Shown: one piece after another, positions 55,112 to 63,008 of the stretch
Position numbering within the stretch: the stretch's first letter is position 1
How the letters are laid out: the number at the start of each line of letters is the position of its first letter
Position numbers and translations under genes: made by a program
Source of the DNA: an uncultured Maribacter sp.
Lineage (GTDB): Bacteria > Bacteroidota > Bacteroidia > Flavobacteriales > Flavobacteriaceae
Length of the DNA stretch: 64,000 nucleotides
Reading direction: 5' to 3'
Assembly: GCA_947504045.1 (NCBI GenBank)
Contig: CANNFY010000003.1
Span: forward strand, 186,001 to 250,000
Notes under the pieces: generated by a model
Databases searched by the model: none
Seen by the model: the letters and a program-made list of their open reading frames with translations, nothing else
Told to the model about the DNA's origin: nothing

Positions 55112-55522
55112 TTGGGAAGAATTTTAGCCATAGATTTTGGAAGAAAAAGAACTGGTATTGCGGTAACAGATGAATTACAAATAATTGCATCTGGACTTAC
55201 AACAGTTGCTACTCATGATTTGGTTCCTTTTTTGCAAAAATATATAGCAGAAGAAAAGGTAGATGTTATTGTTGTTGGAGAGCCTAAACAAATGAATAAC
55301 ATGCCATCAGAGTCGGAATCCCACATAATTCCTTTTTTAAATAGATTAGCTAAAGTTTTTCCAAACATGCCTGTAGAAAGGCAAGACGAAAGATTTACAT
55401 CTAAAATGGCTTTCCAAACCATGATAGATAGTGGACTTAAAAAAAAGCAAAGACAAAATAAAGCATTAGTAGACGAAATTAGTGCTACTATAATATTACA
55501 AGCATATTTAAATAAAAAGTAA
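55112..55522 (+). CDS. ruvX: Holliday junction resolvase-like RuvX (YqgF)
   Basis: A 136-residue RNase H-fold nuclease. In Escherichia coli YqgF contributes to pre-16S rRNA 5' maturation. Motifs: GRILAIDFGRKRTGIAV (first catalytic Asp), VDVIVVGEPKQMNNM, PVERQDERFTSKMA and KALVDEISATIILQAYL. No ATG exists near the N-terminus; TTG at 55112 gives the family start, GRILAIDFG, with a leader of only a few bases after the -7 element at 55092. Its stop overlaps the def start (TAATG). Confidence 0.9.
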   Translation: MGRILAIDFGRKRTGIAVTDELQIIASGLTTVATHDLVPFLQKYIAEEKVDVIVVGEPKQMNNMPSESESHIIPFLNRLAKVFPNMPVERQDERFTSKMAFQTMIDSGLKKKQRQNKALVDEISATIILQAYLNKK

Positions 55523-56112
55523 TGATATTACCAATTGTAGCCTACGGAGACCCAGTTTTAAGAAAAGTAGGTAAAGAAATACAAAAAGATTATCCAGAGT
55601 TAGATGTTTTATTAAAAAACATGTGGGAGACCATGTATAATGCGCATGGTGTTGGTTTGGCTGCACCGCAAATAGGACTTCCTATCCGTTTGTTCTTGGT
55701 AGATGCTACTCCTTTTGCAGAAGATGATGAAATGTCTGAAGAAGAAAAAAAACAATTAAATGGGTTTAAAAAAGCATTTATAAATCCTAAAATAGTTGAA
55801 GAGTCTGGAGAAGAGTGGGTTTTTAATGAAGGATGTCTTAGTATTCCAGATGTAAGAGAAGATGTTTCTAGAAAAGATACTATACAAATAACGTATTTAG
55901 ATGAAAATTTTAAAGAACATAAAGAAACCTATAATGGATTGTTAGCTCGTGTTATACAACATGAGTATGATCATATAGAAGGTGTTCTTTTTACAGATAA
56001 ACTTTCAAGCTTAAAAAAACGCTTGCTAAAAGGAAGGTTAAGTAACATTTCTAAGGGAAAAGTTAAGGCAGATTATAGAATGCGTTTTCCTGAAATGAAA
56101 AAACGTCGTTAA
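55522..56112 (+). CDS. def: Peptide deformylase
   Basis: A 196-residue metalloenzyme that removes the formyl group from nascent proteins. The three motifs are present: GVGLAAPQIG, the metal-Cys motif NEGCLSIPDVREDV and the HEXXH-type VIQHEYDHIEGVLF. Length is normal. It overlaps ruvX by one base and is followed by a DUF5606 gene after 60 bases, a common flavobacterial order. Confidence 0.97.
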   Translation: MILPIVAYGDPVLRKVGKEIQKDYPELDVLLKNMWETMYNAHGVGLAAPQIGLPIRLFLVDATPFAEDDEMSEEEKKQLNGFKKAFINPKIVEESGEEWVFNEGCLSIPDVREDVSRKDTIQITYLDENFKEHKETYNGLLARVIQHEYDHIEGVLFTDKLSSLKKRLLKGRLSNISKGKVKADYRMRFPEMKKRR

Positions 56113-56172
56113 ATAGCTTAATTAATTAAAGTAAAAGTAGCATATTTGCGGTCTTAAAAATTTAAAAGTAGT

Positions 56173-56595
56173 ATGGGGTTAGATAAAATTTTATCCATTT
56201 CAGGAAAACCAGGATTATATAAGTTATTAACGCAAACAAGAACTGGTTTTATAGCAGAGTCTTTGTTAGATGGAAAAAAAATAAGTGTAGGATTGCGTAG
56301 CAACGTAAGTGTATTATCTGAAATTGCAATTTATACCTTAGATGAAGAATTACCATTACGTGAAGTTTTCTTAAGAATACAAGTAAAGGAAAAAGGAGGG
56401 AAAACAAGTGTAGCACATAAGGCAGAAAAAATTAAACTAGAAGAGTATTTTTTCGAAGTTTTACCTAATTATGACGAGGATAGAGTATATGCTAGTGATA
56501 TTAAAAAGGTAGTGCAATGGTATAATTTATTACACGATCAAGGTATTACAGATTTTGATGAGAAAAAAGAGGAAATAAATTCTGAAGAAGAATAA
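56173..56595 (+). CDS. DUF5606 family protein
   Basis: A 140-residue cytoplasmic protein recognised by its N-terminus, MGLDKILSISGKPGLYKL, then SLLDGKKISVGLRSNVSVL and PNYDEDRVYASDIKKVVQWY. The fold looks beta-rich at first, with a helical, acidic tail (FDEKKEEINSEEE). Conserved in Bacteroidota, nearly always behind ruvX-def; function unknown. A terminator follows within 15 bases. Confidence 0.9.
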   Translation: MGLDKILSISGKPGLYKLLTQTRTGFIAESLLDGKKISVGLRSNVSVLSEIAIYTLDEELPLREVFLRIQVKEKGGKTSVAHKAEKIKLEEYFFEVLPNYDEDRVYASDIKKVVQWYNLLHDQGITDFDEKKEEINSEEE

Positions 56596-56608
56596 GAAAT
56601 ATTCAACT

Positions 56609-56647
56609 AAAAAAAGCCTTTGCTACATTGTAGTAAAGGCTTTTTTT
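56609..56647. terminator. Bidirectional terminator (DUF5606 / hexosaminidase)
   Basis: AAAGCCTTTGCTACA pairs with TGTAGTAAAGGCTTT (one G-T pair), flanked by A and T runs, between convergent stops at 56595 and 56671. Confidence 0.88.
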
Positions 56648-56670
56648 ATGAAGTGAAAAGTAGTTGTAAT

Positions 56671-58251
56671 TTACTTCCAATCAATTAGTTTAGAAGGATA
56701 ATATTTTACATTCATACAATTAAGAAAAGGAGTTTGATTTCCTAGTCTAATTTTATAATCTTCCCAATTTCTATTTTCCTGAGTACTCCACCCTAATTCT
56801 GCATACCCAATAATTCTTGGAAATGCTAAATACTCCAATTCTTCAATATTACTTATAGTTTCTGACCATAAAGGAGCTTCTAAACCTAATATGTTTTCTC
56901 TAGGAATACCATCATGATTTTCTGGACTCCATAAGTATGCTGTATCTACAGGAATATATGCAGCCCAATGTAAACCATGTTTAGAAAGGGTGTCATATTC
57001 CATATCTAAGTACGCTTTTTTAGCCGGAGACATAATTATTTTCATGTTTTTAAGTACTCCTTTTTTTGCCGTTTTTGGGTTGGTCCAATATTGAGCTATA
57101 GAAGTAGAATCTACATTAGCATGTGCAATTTCTTCCCAACCAATCATTCTTTTTCCATGTTTTTGAACAATTTTTTCAACTTTATTTACAAAATAGATAT
57201 AGTCTTTTTTCTTAGTTACGTGGCTTTCATCTCCTCCAATATGAAAATATGGGCCTGGTGTTATTGCAGAAATTTCTCTAACAACATCATCTATAAAGCT
57301 ATATACCGTATCTTTTCTTGTGTCAAGAGTGCTAAAACCTACTCGCATACCCTCATAAGGTTTTGGTGTTTTTCCGTTGCCATTTAAAATAGGATACGAT
57401 ACTGATGCTGCATTAGTGTGTCCAGGCATATCTACTTCCGGAATTATTGTCATATATCTTTTTGCAGCATAGGCAACAATTTCTTTATACTCTTCTTGGG
57501 TATAAAAGCCACCAGATTCTCCGCCTACCTCAGTTTTTCCACCAATTTTAGTAAGATTTGGCCAAGATTTTATTTCTATACGCCACCCTTGGTCATCTGT
57601 TAAATGTAAGTGGAGTGTGTTTATTTTGTAATAGGCTAGGAGGTCTATATATTTTTTTACATCAGTTACACTAAAGAAGTGTCTAGAAACATCTAGCATA
57701 GATGCTCTGTATGAAAAATTTGGTTTGTCTATTATTTTACCAGATGGTACTGGCCAAATTTTATGTTTTGCTAAAGTGTCATTACTTGTTGTTGGAATAA
57801 TTTGCCTAAGGGTTTGTATGCCTCTAAAAGCACCTTCAGCGGTATTAGCATTAATAATAATTGAATCTTGATTTATGTATAATTGATACGCTTCAGGCTC
57901 TTTTAAATCTAAACTGTCAGATTTGTTAATATATATAACACGTTCTATCGGGTTTTCGTTTTCAGAATTTACAGGAATATTTAATTGTATTTTCGATTTT
58001 ATTTTCTGCGCTAAAAAAAGACCAATATTTTCAAAACCAGCAGCACCTTTTGTTGTGTATATAGCAGTATGCTTATCTAAACCAAAGGCAGAATTTGTTG
58101 CAATTGTTTTTAAAGGTTTTGGTATTATACTTTCTTTAGCTAAATCTGTTGATGGAAATTTAATTTTTGGTTTTTGTTCTTTTTTACAGGCAAAAACTAA
58201 AGTAAACATGAGTATTATAGCACTAAATAGGCATACGTTTTTTAAATTCAT
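56671..58251 (-). CDS. Beta-N-acetylhexosaminidase (GH20) lipoprotein
   Basis: A 526-residue glycoside hydrolase that releases terminal GlcNAc or GalNAc. The signal sequence ends in lipobox VFAC (Cys 22), so it is a lipoprotein. A GH20b domain (about 40-175) precedes the TIM barrel: LDVSRHFFSVTDVKKYIDLL, LHLHLTDDQGWRIEI, EVDMPGHTNAA, and the catalytic pair D341-E342 in HIGGDESH. It is the third gene of an operon with an SGNH hydrolase (6 bp upstream) and an SMP-30-like protein, pointing to breakdown of amino-sugar glycans such as chitin oligomers or peptidoglycan. Confidence 0.94.
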   Translation of the reverse strand: MNLKNVCLFSAIILMFTLVFACKKEQKPKIKFPSTDLAKESIIPKPLKTIATNSAFGLDKHTAIYTTKGAAGFENIGLFLAQKIKSKIQLNIPVNSENENPIERVIYINKSDSLDLKEPEAYQLYINQDSIIINANTAEGAFRGIQTLRQIIPTTSNDTLAKHKIWPVPSGKIIDKPNFSYRASMLDVSRHFFSVTDVKKYIDLLAYYKINTLHLHLTDDQGWRIEIKSWPNLTKIGGKTEVGGESGGFYTQEEYKEIVAYAAKRYMTIIPEVDMPGHTNAASVSYPILNGNGKTPKPYEGMRVGFSTLDTRKDTVYSFIDDVVREISAITPGPYFHIGGDESHVTKKKDYIYFVNKVEKIVQKHGKRMIGWEEIAHANVDSTSIAQYWTNPKTAKKGVLKNMKIIMSPAKKAYLDMEYDTLSKHGLHWAAYIPVDTAYLWSPENHDGIPRENILGLEAPLWSETISNIEELEYLAFPRIIGYAELGWSTQENRNWEDYKIRLGNQTPFLNCMNVKYYPSKLIDWK

Positions 58252-58257
58252 AATAGT

Positions 58258-58905
58258 TTAATTTAGGTGTTTTTTAATTACAGAATACCAAATGTTATAA
58301 CCATTTTTGTTCATATGTAGACCATCTGCGCCAAATAAACTAGTGTTTAGTTTTCTTCCATTTAACATAGGTTTCCATACGTCTACATAATGTAGTAAAG
58401 GGTCTTTTTTTGTTAGCTTGTATAGCTTTCTATTTAGTTGTTTATATTTTTTTCTAAAATGCCACCTGCTAATACTAGGTTTAGCAGAAATTAGTACAAC
58501 ATAAGTATTGGGGTTCTTATTTTTTATTTTTTGTATAATAAACTCTATGTTTTTTACAACTTCCTTTGGTGTTTTGTCATAAGCAATATCATTATCTCCT
58601 TCATAAATAAATACTTTGCTAGGGTTGTAGTTTAAAATTAATTTATCTGTAAAGTATACTAAGTCGCCCGATAATGATGCTCCAAAACCAGTATTTATTA
58701 TTTGATGATTTGGAAAAATAGAATCTAGTTTTTTCCATAAACGAATACTAGAACTGCCCGTAAAAACGGTAGTTTCTTTATTTGAATCCCAAATAGAGTC
58801 GTACTTTTTTTGAAGTAAACTTACCTCGTTATCAAATCTATTTTGGGCGTTTAAAAAGTAACTACTAAGTAGTAAAAAAAGTAGAAGTATAAATTGCTTT
58901 ACCAT
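58258..58905 (-). CDS. SGNH/GDSL hydrolase
   Basis: A 215-residue exported esterase-like protein (signal peptide ILLLFLLLSSYFLNAQ). SGNH blocks are clear: catalytic Ser in VFTGSSSIRLW, block II NTGFGASLSGD, block III EGDNDIAYD and block V DGLHMNKNGY with the Asp/His dyad. It probably removes acyl groups such as acetyl from glycans, in keeping with the hexosaminidase gene 6 bases downstream; substrate unproven. Confidence 0.9.
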   Translation of the reverse strand: MVKQFILLLFLLLSSYFLNAQNRFDNEVSLLQKKYDSIWDSNKETTVFTGSSSIRLWKKLDSIFPNHQIINTGFGASLSGDLVYFTDKLILNYNPSKVFIYEGDNDIAYDKTPKEVVKNIEFIIQKIKNKNPNTYVVLISAKPSISRWHFRKKYKQLNRKLYKLTKKDPLLHYVDVWKPMLNGRKLNTSLFGADGLHMNKNGYNIWYSVIKKHLN

Positions 58906-58973
58906 TTAAATTAAAAAGAAGGGGTTTTTACTAGTTGTATAAAAGTACAAAGTTATAGTCGTTATATTATAAA

Positions 58974-59870
58974 TTAATACCTAACACCTTTTACATTCAT
59001 TTGTAAAGTGTATACACTGTTCATTGCTGTAATGAAAAGAATATTTTGTTCTGTGCCGCCAAAGGTTACATTGGCAGTCCATTCTTCTGGAACTTTAATG
59101 TGTTTTATTTTTTTTCCATCTGAGTTAAAAACAGTAACGCCATCTCCTGTTAAATAAACATTTCCTAAGTTGTCTAATGTCATACCATCAGAACCCATGG
59201 TTGTAAAAAGAGTTTTATTGGTTAAAGAACCATCTTCTTTTATAGTGTAGAGGTATGTTTTTTTATCTCCAATATCTGCTATATATAAAGTTTTTCCATC
59301 TTTAGAGCCAATAATACCATTAGGTCTTACAAAATTATCCGCTACAATACGTACGGTTTTTTTATTTGGTGTAATGTAATATACTCGCTCTTGTTCAATT
59401 TCTTTTTTAGTTCGTGTCCAATAAGGTCTTTGGTAATAAGGGTCTGTAAAATAGATTCCTCCTTCTGGAGTAACCCATAGATCGTTAGGTCCATTAAGTT
59501 TTAAGTTGTCAAAATCTGCAACAACAATAGTTTTATTTTTTTTAGCATCTATTTTCCATAGTTCAAATTTTTCATCGGCACAGGCTAATAAATTTTCGTT
59601 GTTGTCAAAATATAATCCATTAGAACGTCCGGCATTTTCTAAAAACGTAGAAATAGAGTTGTTTTTTGCAGACCAAATATGGATCTTATTGTTTGGTTGA
59701 TCAGTAAAATAAACATCTCCTAATTTATTGCTAGCAGGACCTTCTGTAAAGGTAAATACATCTGAAATTAATTGTAATTCAGCATTTTCTTTTACTATGT
59801 TCTGCGCTATGGTACAAGAACAAAAAAAGCTGATAAAAAAATAAAGAAGGATATTTGTTGTCTTAAGCAT
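58974..59870 (-). CDS. SMP-30/gluconolactonase family protein
   Basis: A 298-residue exported beta-propeller protein (signal with LLYFFISFFCSCTIAQ; the Cys before TIAQ could also be a lipobox). Family motifs: FTEGPASNKLGDVYFTDQPN (metal-binding Glu), the central LNGPNDLWVTPEGGIYFTD with Asn, FVRPNGIIGSKDGKTLYIAD and GSDGMTLDNLGNVYLTG. It likely hydrolyses a sugar lactone in the periplasm. First gene of a three-gene minus-strand operon with an SGNH hydrolase and GH20. Confidence 0.9.
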   Translation of the reverse strand: MLKTTNILLYFFISFFCSCTIAQNIVKENAELQLISDVFTFTEGPASNKLGDVYFTDQPNNKIHIWSAKNNSISTFLENAGRSNGLYFDNNENLLACADEKFELWKIDAKKNKTIVVADFDNLKLNGPNDLWVTPEGGIYFTDPYYQRPYWTRTKKEIEQERVYYITPNKKTVRIVADNFVRPNGIIGSKDGKTLYIADIGDKKTYLYTIKEDGSLTNKTLFTTMGSDGMTLDNLGNVYLTGDGVTVFNSDGKKIKHIKVPEEWTANVTFGGTEQNILFITAMNSVYTLQMNVKGVRY

Positions 59871-59955
59871 ACTATTTTATTTTCATTGTAAATTAGAGGT
59901 TTTTTTTGACACCACAAAAGCATACTACTTTGTACCTTAGCACAAACTCTTATTT

Positions 59956-60729
59956 ATGAATTCTAGAGAAAGTCAATTACAAGCTATAGATCGTTTATTA
60001 ACTATAATGAATGAGTTAAGAGAAAAATGTCCGTGGGATAAAAAGCAAACAATGGAGACTTTAAGACACCTTACTATAGAGGAAACTTATGAGTTGGGTG
60101 ATGCTATTTTAGAGAATGATTTAGAGGAGGTTAAAAAAGAACTAGGAGATTTGCTATTGCATATTGTTTTTTATGCTAAGATAGGGTCCGAAACTAACAC
60201 TTTTGATATTGCAGATGTTGCAAATGAAATATGTGAAAAACTAATTCACAGGCATCCACATATTTATGGAGATGTAACAGTAGAAAATGAAGAAGATGTA
60301 AAACGAAATTGGGAGCAGTTAAAATTAAAAGAAGGTAAAAAAAGCGTGTTAGAGGGCGTGCCAAAAAGTTTGCCTGCACTGGTTAAAGCAAATAGAATAC
60401 AAGATAAAGTAGCAGGCGTAGGTTTTGATTGGGAAGAACCTAAACAAGTATTTATGAAGGTGCAAGAAGAGTTAGCCGAGCTACAAGTAGAAATTAATAA
60501 AGGAGATACAGATAAAATAGAAGCGGAGTTTGGCGATGTTTTATTTTCTATAATTAATTATGCCAGATTTTTAAAAGTAAACCCTGAAAATGCTTTAGAA
60601 AGAACAAATAAAAAGTTTATAGGTCGTTTTCAATATTTAGAGAAAAAAGCAAAAGAATTAGGTAAGTCTTTAGAGGATATGACACTTTCCGAAATGGATA
60701 TATATTGGGAAGAAGCCAAAGGAATGTAA
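59956..60729 (+). CDS. mazG: Nucleoside triphosphate pyrophosphohydrolase MazG
   Basis: A 257-residue protein with two MazG-type all-alpha NTP-PPase domains. The N-terminal domain has REKCPWDKKQTMETLRHLTI with EETYEL and KKELGDLLLHIVFYAKI (EExxE and ExxD metal motifs); the C-terminal domain has QEELAELQVEINKGD and EFGDVLFSIINYARFL. It hydrolyses non-canonical NTPs and thereby cleans the nucleotide pool. Length matches the Escherichia coli form. It is 67 bases before the MATE gene, which has its own promoter element. Confidence 0.95.
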   Translation: MNSRESQLQAIDRLLTIMNELREKCPWDKKQTMETLRHLTIEETYELGDAILENDLEEVKKELGDLLLHIVFYAKIGSETNTFDIADVANEICEKLIHRHPHIYGDVTVENEEDVKRNWEQLKLKEGKKSVLEGVPKSLPALVKANRIQDKVAGVGFDWEEPKQVFMKVQEELAELQVEINKGDTDKIEAEFGDVLFSIINYARFLKVNPENALERTNKKFIGRFQYLEKKAKELGKSLEDMTLSEMDIYWEEAKGM

Positions 60730-60766
60730 TTTCTTAATTTAAAAGGTTATTCCCTTTCCTAAATCA

Positions 60767-60774
60767 TATCTTTG
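60767..60774 (+). promoter_or_regulatory. -7 promoter element for the MATE operon
   Basis: TATCTTTG matches TAnnTTTG, 22 bases before the TTG start at 60797; no -33 box is obvious. Confidence 0.5.
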
Positions 60775-60796
60775 CCTTTTATAAATCAACTAAATT

Positions 60797-62188
60797 TTGC
60801 TGAAGCAATACACAAAAGAATTTCGATATAATATAAAGTTATCTGTACCTGTAATTATGGGTATGTTAGGGCATACATTTGTACAACTAGCAGATAATAT
60901 TATGGTTGGCCAATTAGGAACAGCAGAGCTTGCAGCAGTTTCTTTAGGTAATAGTTTTGTTTTTATAGCAATGTCTCTTGGTATTGGGTTTTCTACTGCA
61001 ATAACACCACTTGTTGCAGAAGCAGATGGAGCAGGCAAAAAAAAAGATGCTAAAAGCGCACTTAAACATGGGTTGTTTTTATGCACAATTTTAGGAGTAG
61101 CTTTATTTGGCGTGGTTTTTATTGCAAAGCCTTTAATATACTCTATGAAACAATCTGCTGAGGTGGTAAATCTAGCAATACCGTATTTAAACTTAGTAGC
61201 AATTTCTTTAGTTCCATTAGTTGTTTTTCAGGCATTTAAACAATTTTTAGACGGCTTGTCTCAAACAAAATACCCTATGTATGCTACTGTAATAGGGAAT
61301 ATTATAAATATTATTCTTAATTACCTTTTAATTTTTGGGAGTTTTGGATTTCCAAAAATGGGAATAGTAGGCGCAGCAATAGGTACATTAGTTTCTAGAA
61401 TATTTATGATTATTTATATATGGATATTACTAAATAAAAAAGAGAAGTTTAAAAGCTATGTTACTAATTTTAACTTTAGAATAATAGAAAATAAAGTTAT
61501 AAAAAAAATGATATCGCTTGGTTTTCCTTCGGCACTACAAATGTTTTTTGAGGTAGCTATTTTTACCGCAGCTATATGGTTAAGTGGTGTTCTAGGTAAA
61601 AATGCACAAGCAGCAAACCAAATAGCTTTAAATCTAAGCAGTATGACTTTTATGTTTGGAATGGGCTTAGGTGTAGCAGCAATGATACGTGTAGGTAACC
61701 AAAAAGGACTTAAGAATTTTACAGAATTAAGAAGAATAGGACAATCTATTTTTTTACTAACTCTATTGCTAGAAATAGTATTTGCTATATTGTTTTTAGT
61801 ATGTAGAAACTGGTTTCCCACACTGTATTTAGATGTGGATGATGTAATAAATTTATCGGACAATACCGAGGTAATTGCCCTAGCAGCAAAACTTTTGTTA
61901 GTTGCTGCTTTTTTTCAAATTTCAGACGGAGTGCAAGTTGTAGTTTTAGGTGCTCTGCGTGGCTTACAAGATGTAAAAATACCAACTGTAATTACATTTA
62001 TAGCCTATTGGGTTATAGGTTTTCCTATTTCATTTTATCTGGGGTTATATACAAATTTTAAGAGTACAGGTATTTGGATTGGGTTACTTACAGGTTTAAC
62101 AGCTTCGGGCATTATGTTGTATCTTCGATTTAATTATTTAACTAAAAAATTAATTAATACATCCAAAAGCGTACTGCTTAATAAATAA
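60797..62188 (+). CDS. MATE family efflux transporter
   Basis: A 463-residue inner-membrane transporter with twelve predicted helices in two six-helix halves, first half opening LSVPVIMGMLGHTFVQLADN and second half with MISLGFPSALQMFFEVAIF. The QLADNIMVGQLG motif is diagnostic. MATE proteins export cationic drugs or metabolites against Na+ or H+. No ATG lies near the N-terminus; TTG at 60797 gives the usual start, with CTG at 60800 as alternative. It begins the operon to the small acidic protein, PAP2 and GT39 genes. Confidence 0.92.
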   Translation: MLKQYTKEFRYNIKLSVPVIMGMLGHTFVQLADNIMVGQLGTAELAAVSLGNSFVFIAMSLGIGFSTAITPLVAEADGAGKKKDAKSALKHGLFLCTILGVALFGVVFIAKPLIYSMKQSAEVVNLAIPYLNLVAISLVPLVVFQAFKQFLDGLSQTKYPMYATVIGNIINIILNYLLIFGSFGFPKMGIVGAAIGTLVSRIFMIIYIWILLNKKEKFKSYVTNFNFRIIENKVIKKMISLGFPSALQMFFEVAIFTAAIWLSGVLGKNAQAANQIALNLSSMTFMFGMGLGVAAMIRVGNQKGLKNFTELRRIGQSIFLLTLLLEIVFAILFLVCRNWFPTLYLDVDDVINLSDNTEVIALAAKLLLVAAFFQISDGVQVVVLGALRGLQDVKIPTVITFIAYWVIGFPISFYLGLYTNFKSTGIWIGLLTGLTASGIMLYLRFNYLTKKLINTSKSVLLNK

Positions 62189-62205
62189 ATATAAAATACG
62201 TATTC

Positions 62206-62433
62206 ATGGAATTTCCAAAATTTTTATTAGGAGATAATACAGATTATCCTACAGCAATTTTTGTTGTACATACAGAGTATCCAAGATTTATAATAAATTT
62301 GGAAGATGATGAGGTGGAGTGGTTAGAAGAATTTTCTAAAGAAGATGAAAAAGAACTAGAAGCAGAAGCAGAGTCTTTAATTGAAGAGGCTTCCGCTTTT
62401 TACGATAGAGAGGTTTCTAGGTACGAAGAATAA
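62206..62433 (+). CDS. Small acidic protein of unknown function
   Basis: A 75-residue soluble, strongly acidic protein. The N-terminal half (FPKFLLGDNTDYPTAIFVVH, then YPRFIINLEDDEVEWLEEF) looks beta-stranded; the C-terminal half is a Glu/Lys/Ala-rich helix (EEFSKEDEKELEAEAESL). I recall similar small proteins in Flavobacteriia, but no function. It is 17 bases after the MATE gene and 5 bases before the PAP2 gene, so it is translated as part of the operon. Confidence 0.72.
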   Translation: MEFPKFLLGDNTDYPTAIFVVHTEYPRFIINLEDDEVEWLEEFSKEDEKELEAEAESLIEEASAFYDREVSRYEE

Positions 62434-62438
62434 CGGTT

Positions 62439-63008
62439 ATGTTAGAGGAACTTTTAAAGTTAGATAAAACCCTTTTTTTATTCTTAAATAATTTAGGAAC
62501 CCCAAAGTGGGATTTTTTTTGGTTATTTATAACTAATAAGGTTAACTCTATACCTCTATACTTATTATTACTCTTTTTGTCCTACAAACAATTAGGAGTA
62601 AAAAAAACACTTGTTTTGTTGCTGAGTGTTGGTATTATGATCGGTGTTACAGATCAACTAGCAAATTTTTTTAAGTATGGTGTGCAAAGACTGCGCCCTT
62701 GTCATAATACCGATGTAAATACACTTATGCGTTTGGTAAAAAGTTATTGCGGAGGTAAGTATGGTTATTTTTCTGCTCATGCAGCTAATTCTTTTGCTCT
62801 AGCAATGTTTTTTACAAACCTTTTAACTTTTAAATATAAGTACATAGGACTTTTTCTACTATTTTGGGCAGCAATGGTTGCTTATAGTAGAGTATATATT
62901 GGAGTGCATTTTCCTTTAGATATTTTTACAGGCGCATGTGTAGGTATGTTATTAGGTTGGTTGTTTGTAAAGTTATATATATTTGCACTTAAGAAATTTT
63001 CTTTATGA
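62439..63008 (+). CDS. PAP2 family phosphatase
   Basis: A 189-residue membrane phosphatase with about six helices. The three active-site motifs are KYGVQRLRP, YFSAHAANS and YSRVYIGVHFPLDI, the last holding the His/Asp dyad. Such enzymes dephosphorylate lipid phosphates, for example undecaprenyl pyrophosphate, lipid A or phosphatidate. It overlaps the next gene by four bases (ATGA), and the neighbour is a GT39-type transferase that uses lipid-linked sugars, so a role in undecaprenyl phosphate recycling or lipid A modification is likely. Confidence 0.9.
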   Translation: MLEELLKLDKTLFLFLNNLGTPKWDFFWLFITNKVNSIPLYLLLLFLSYKQLGVKKTLVLLLSVGIMIGVTDQLANFFKYGVQRLRPCHNTDVNTLMRLVKSYCGGKYGYFSAHAANSFALAMFFTNLLTFKYKYIGLFLLFWAAMVAYSRVYIGVHFPLDIFTGACVGMLLGWLFVKLYIFALKKFSL

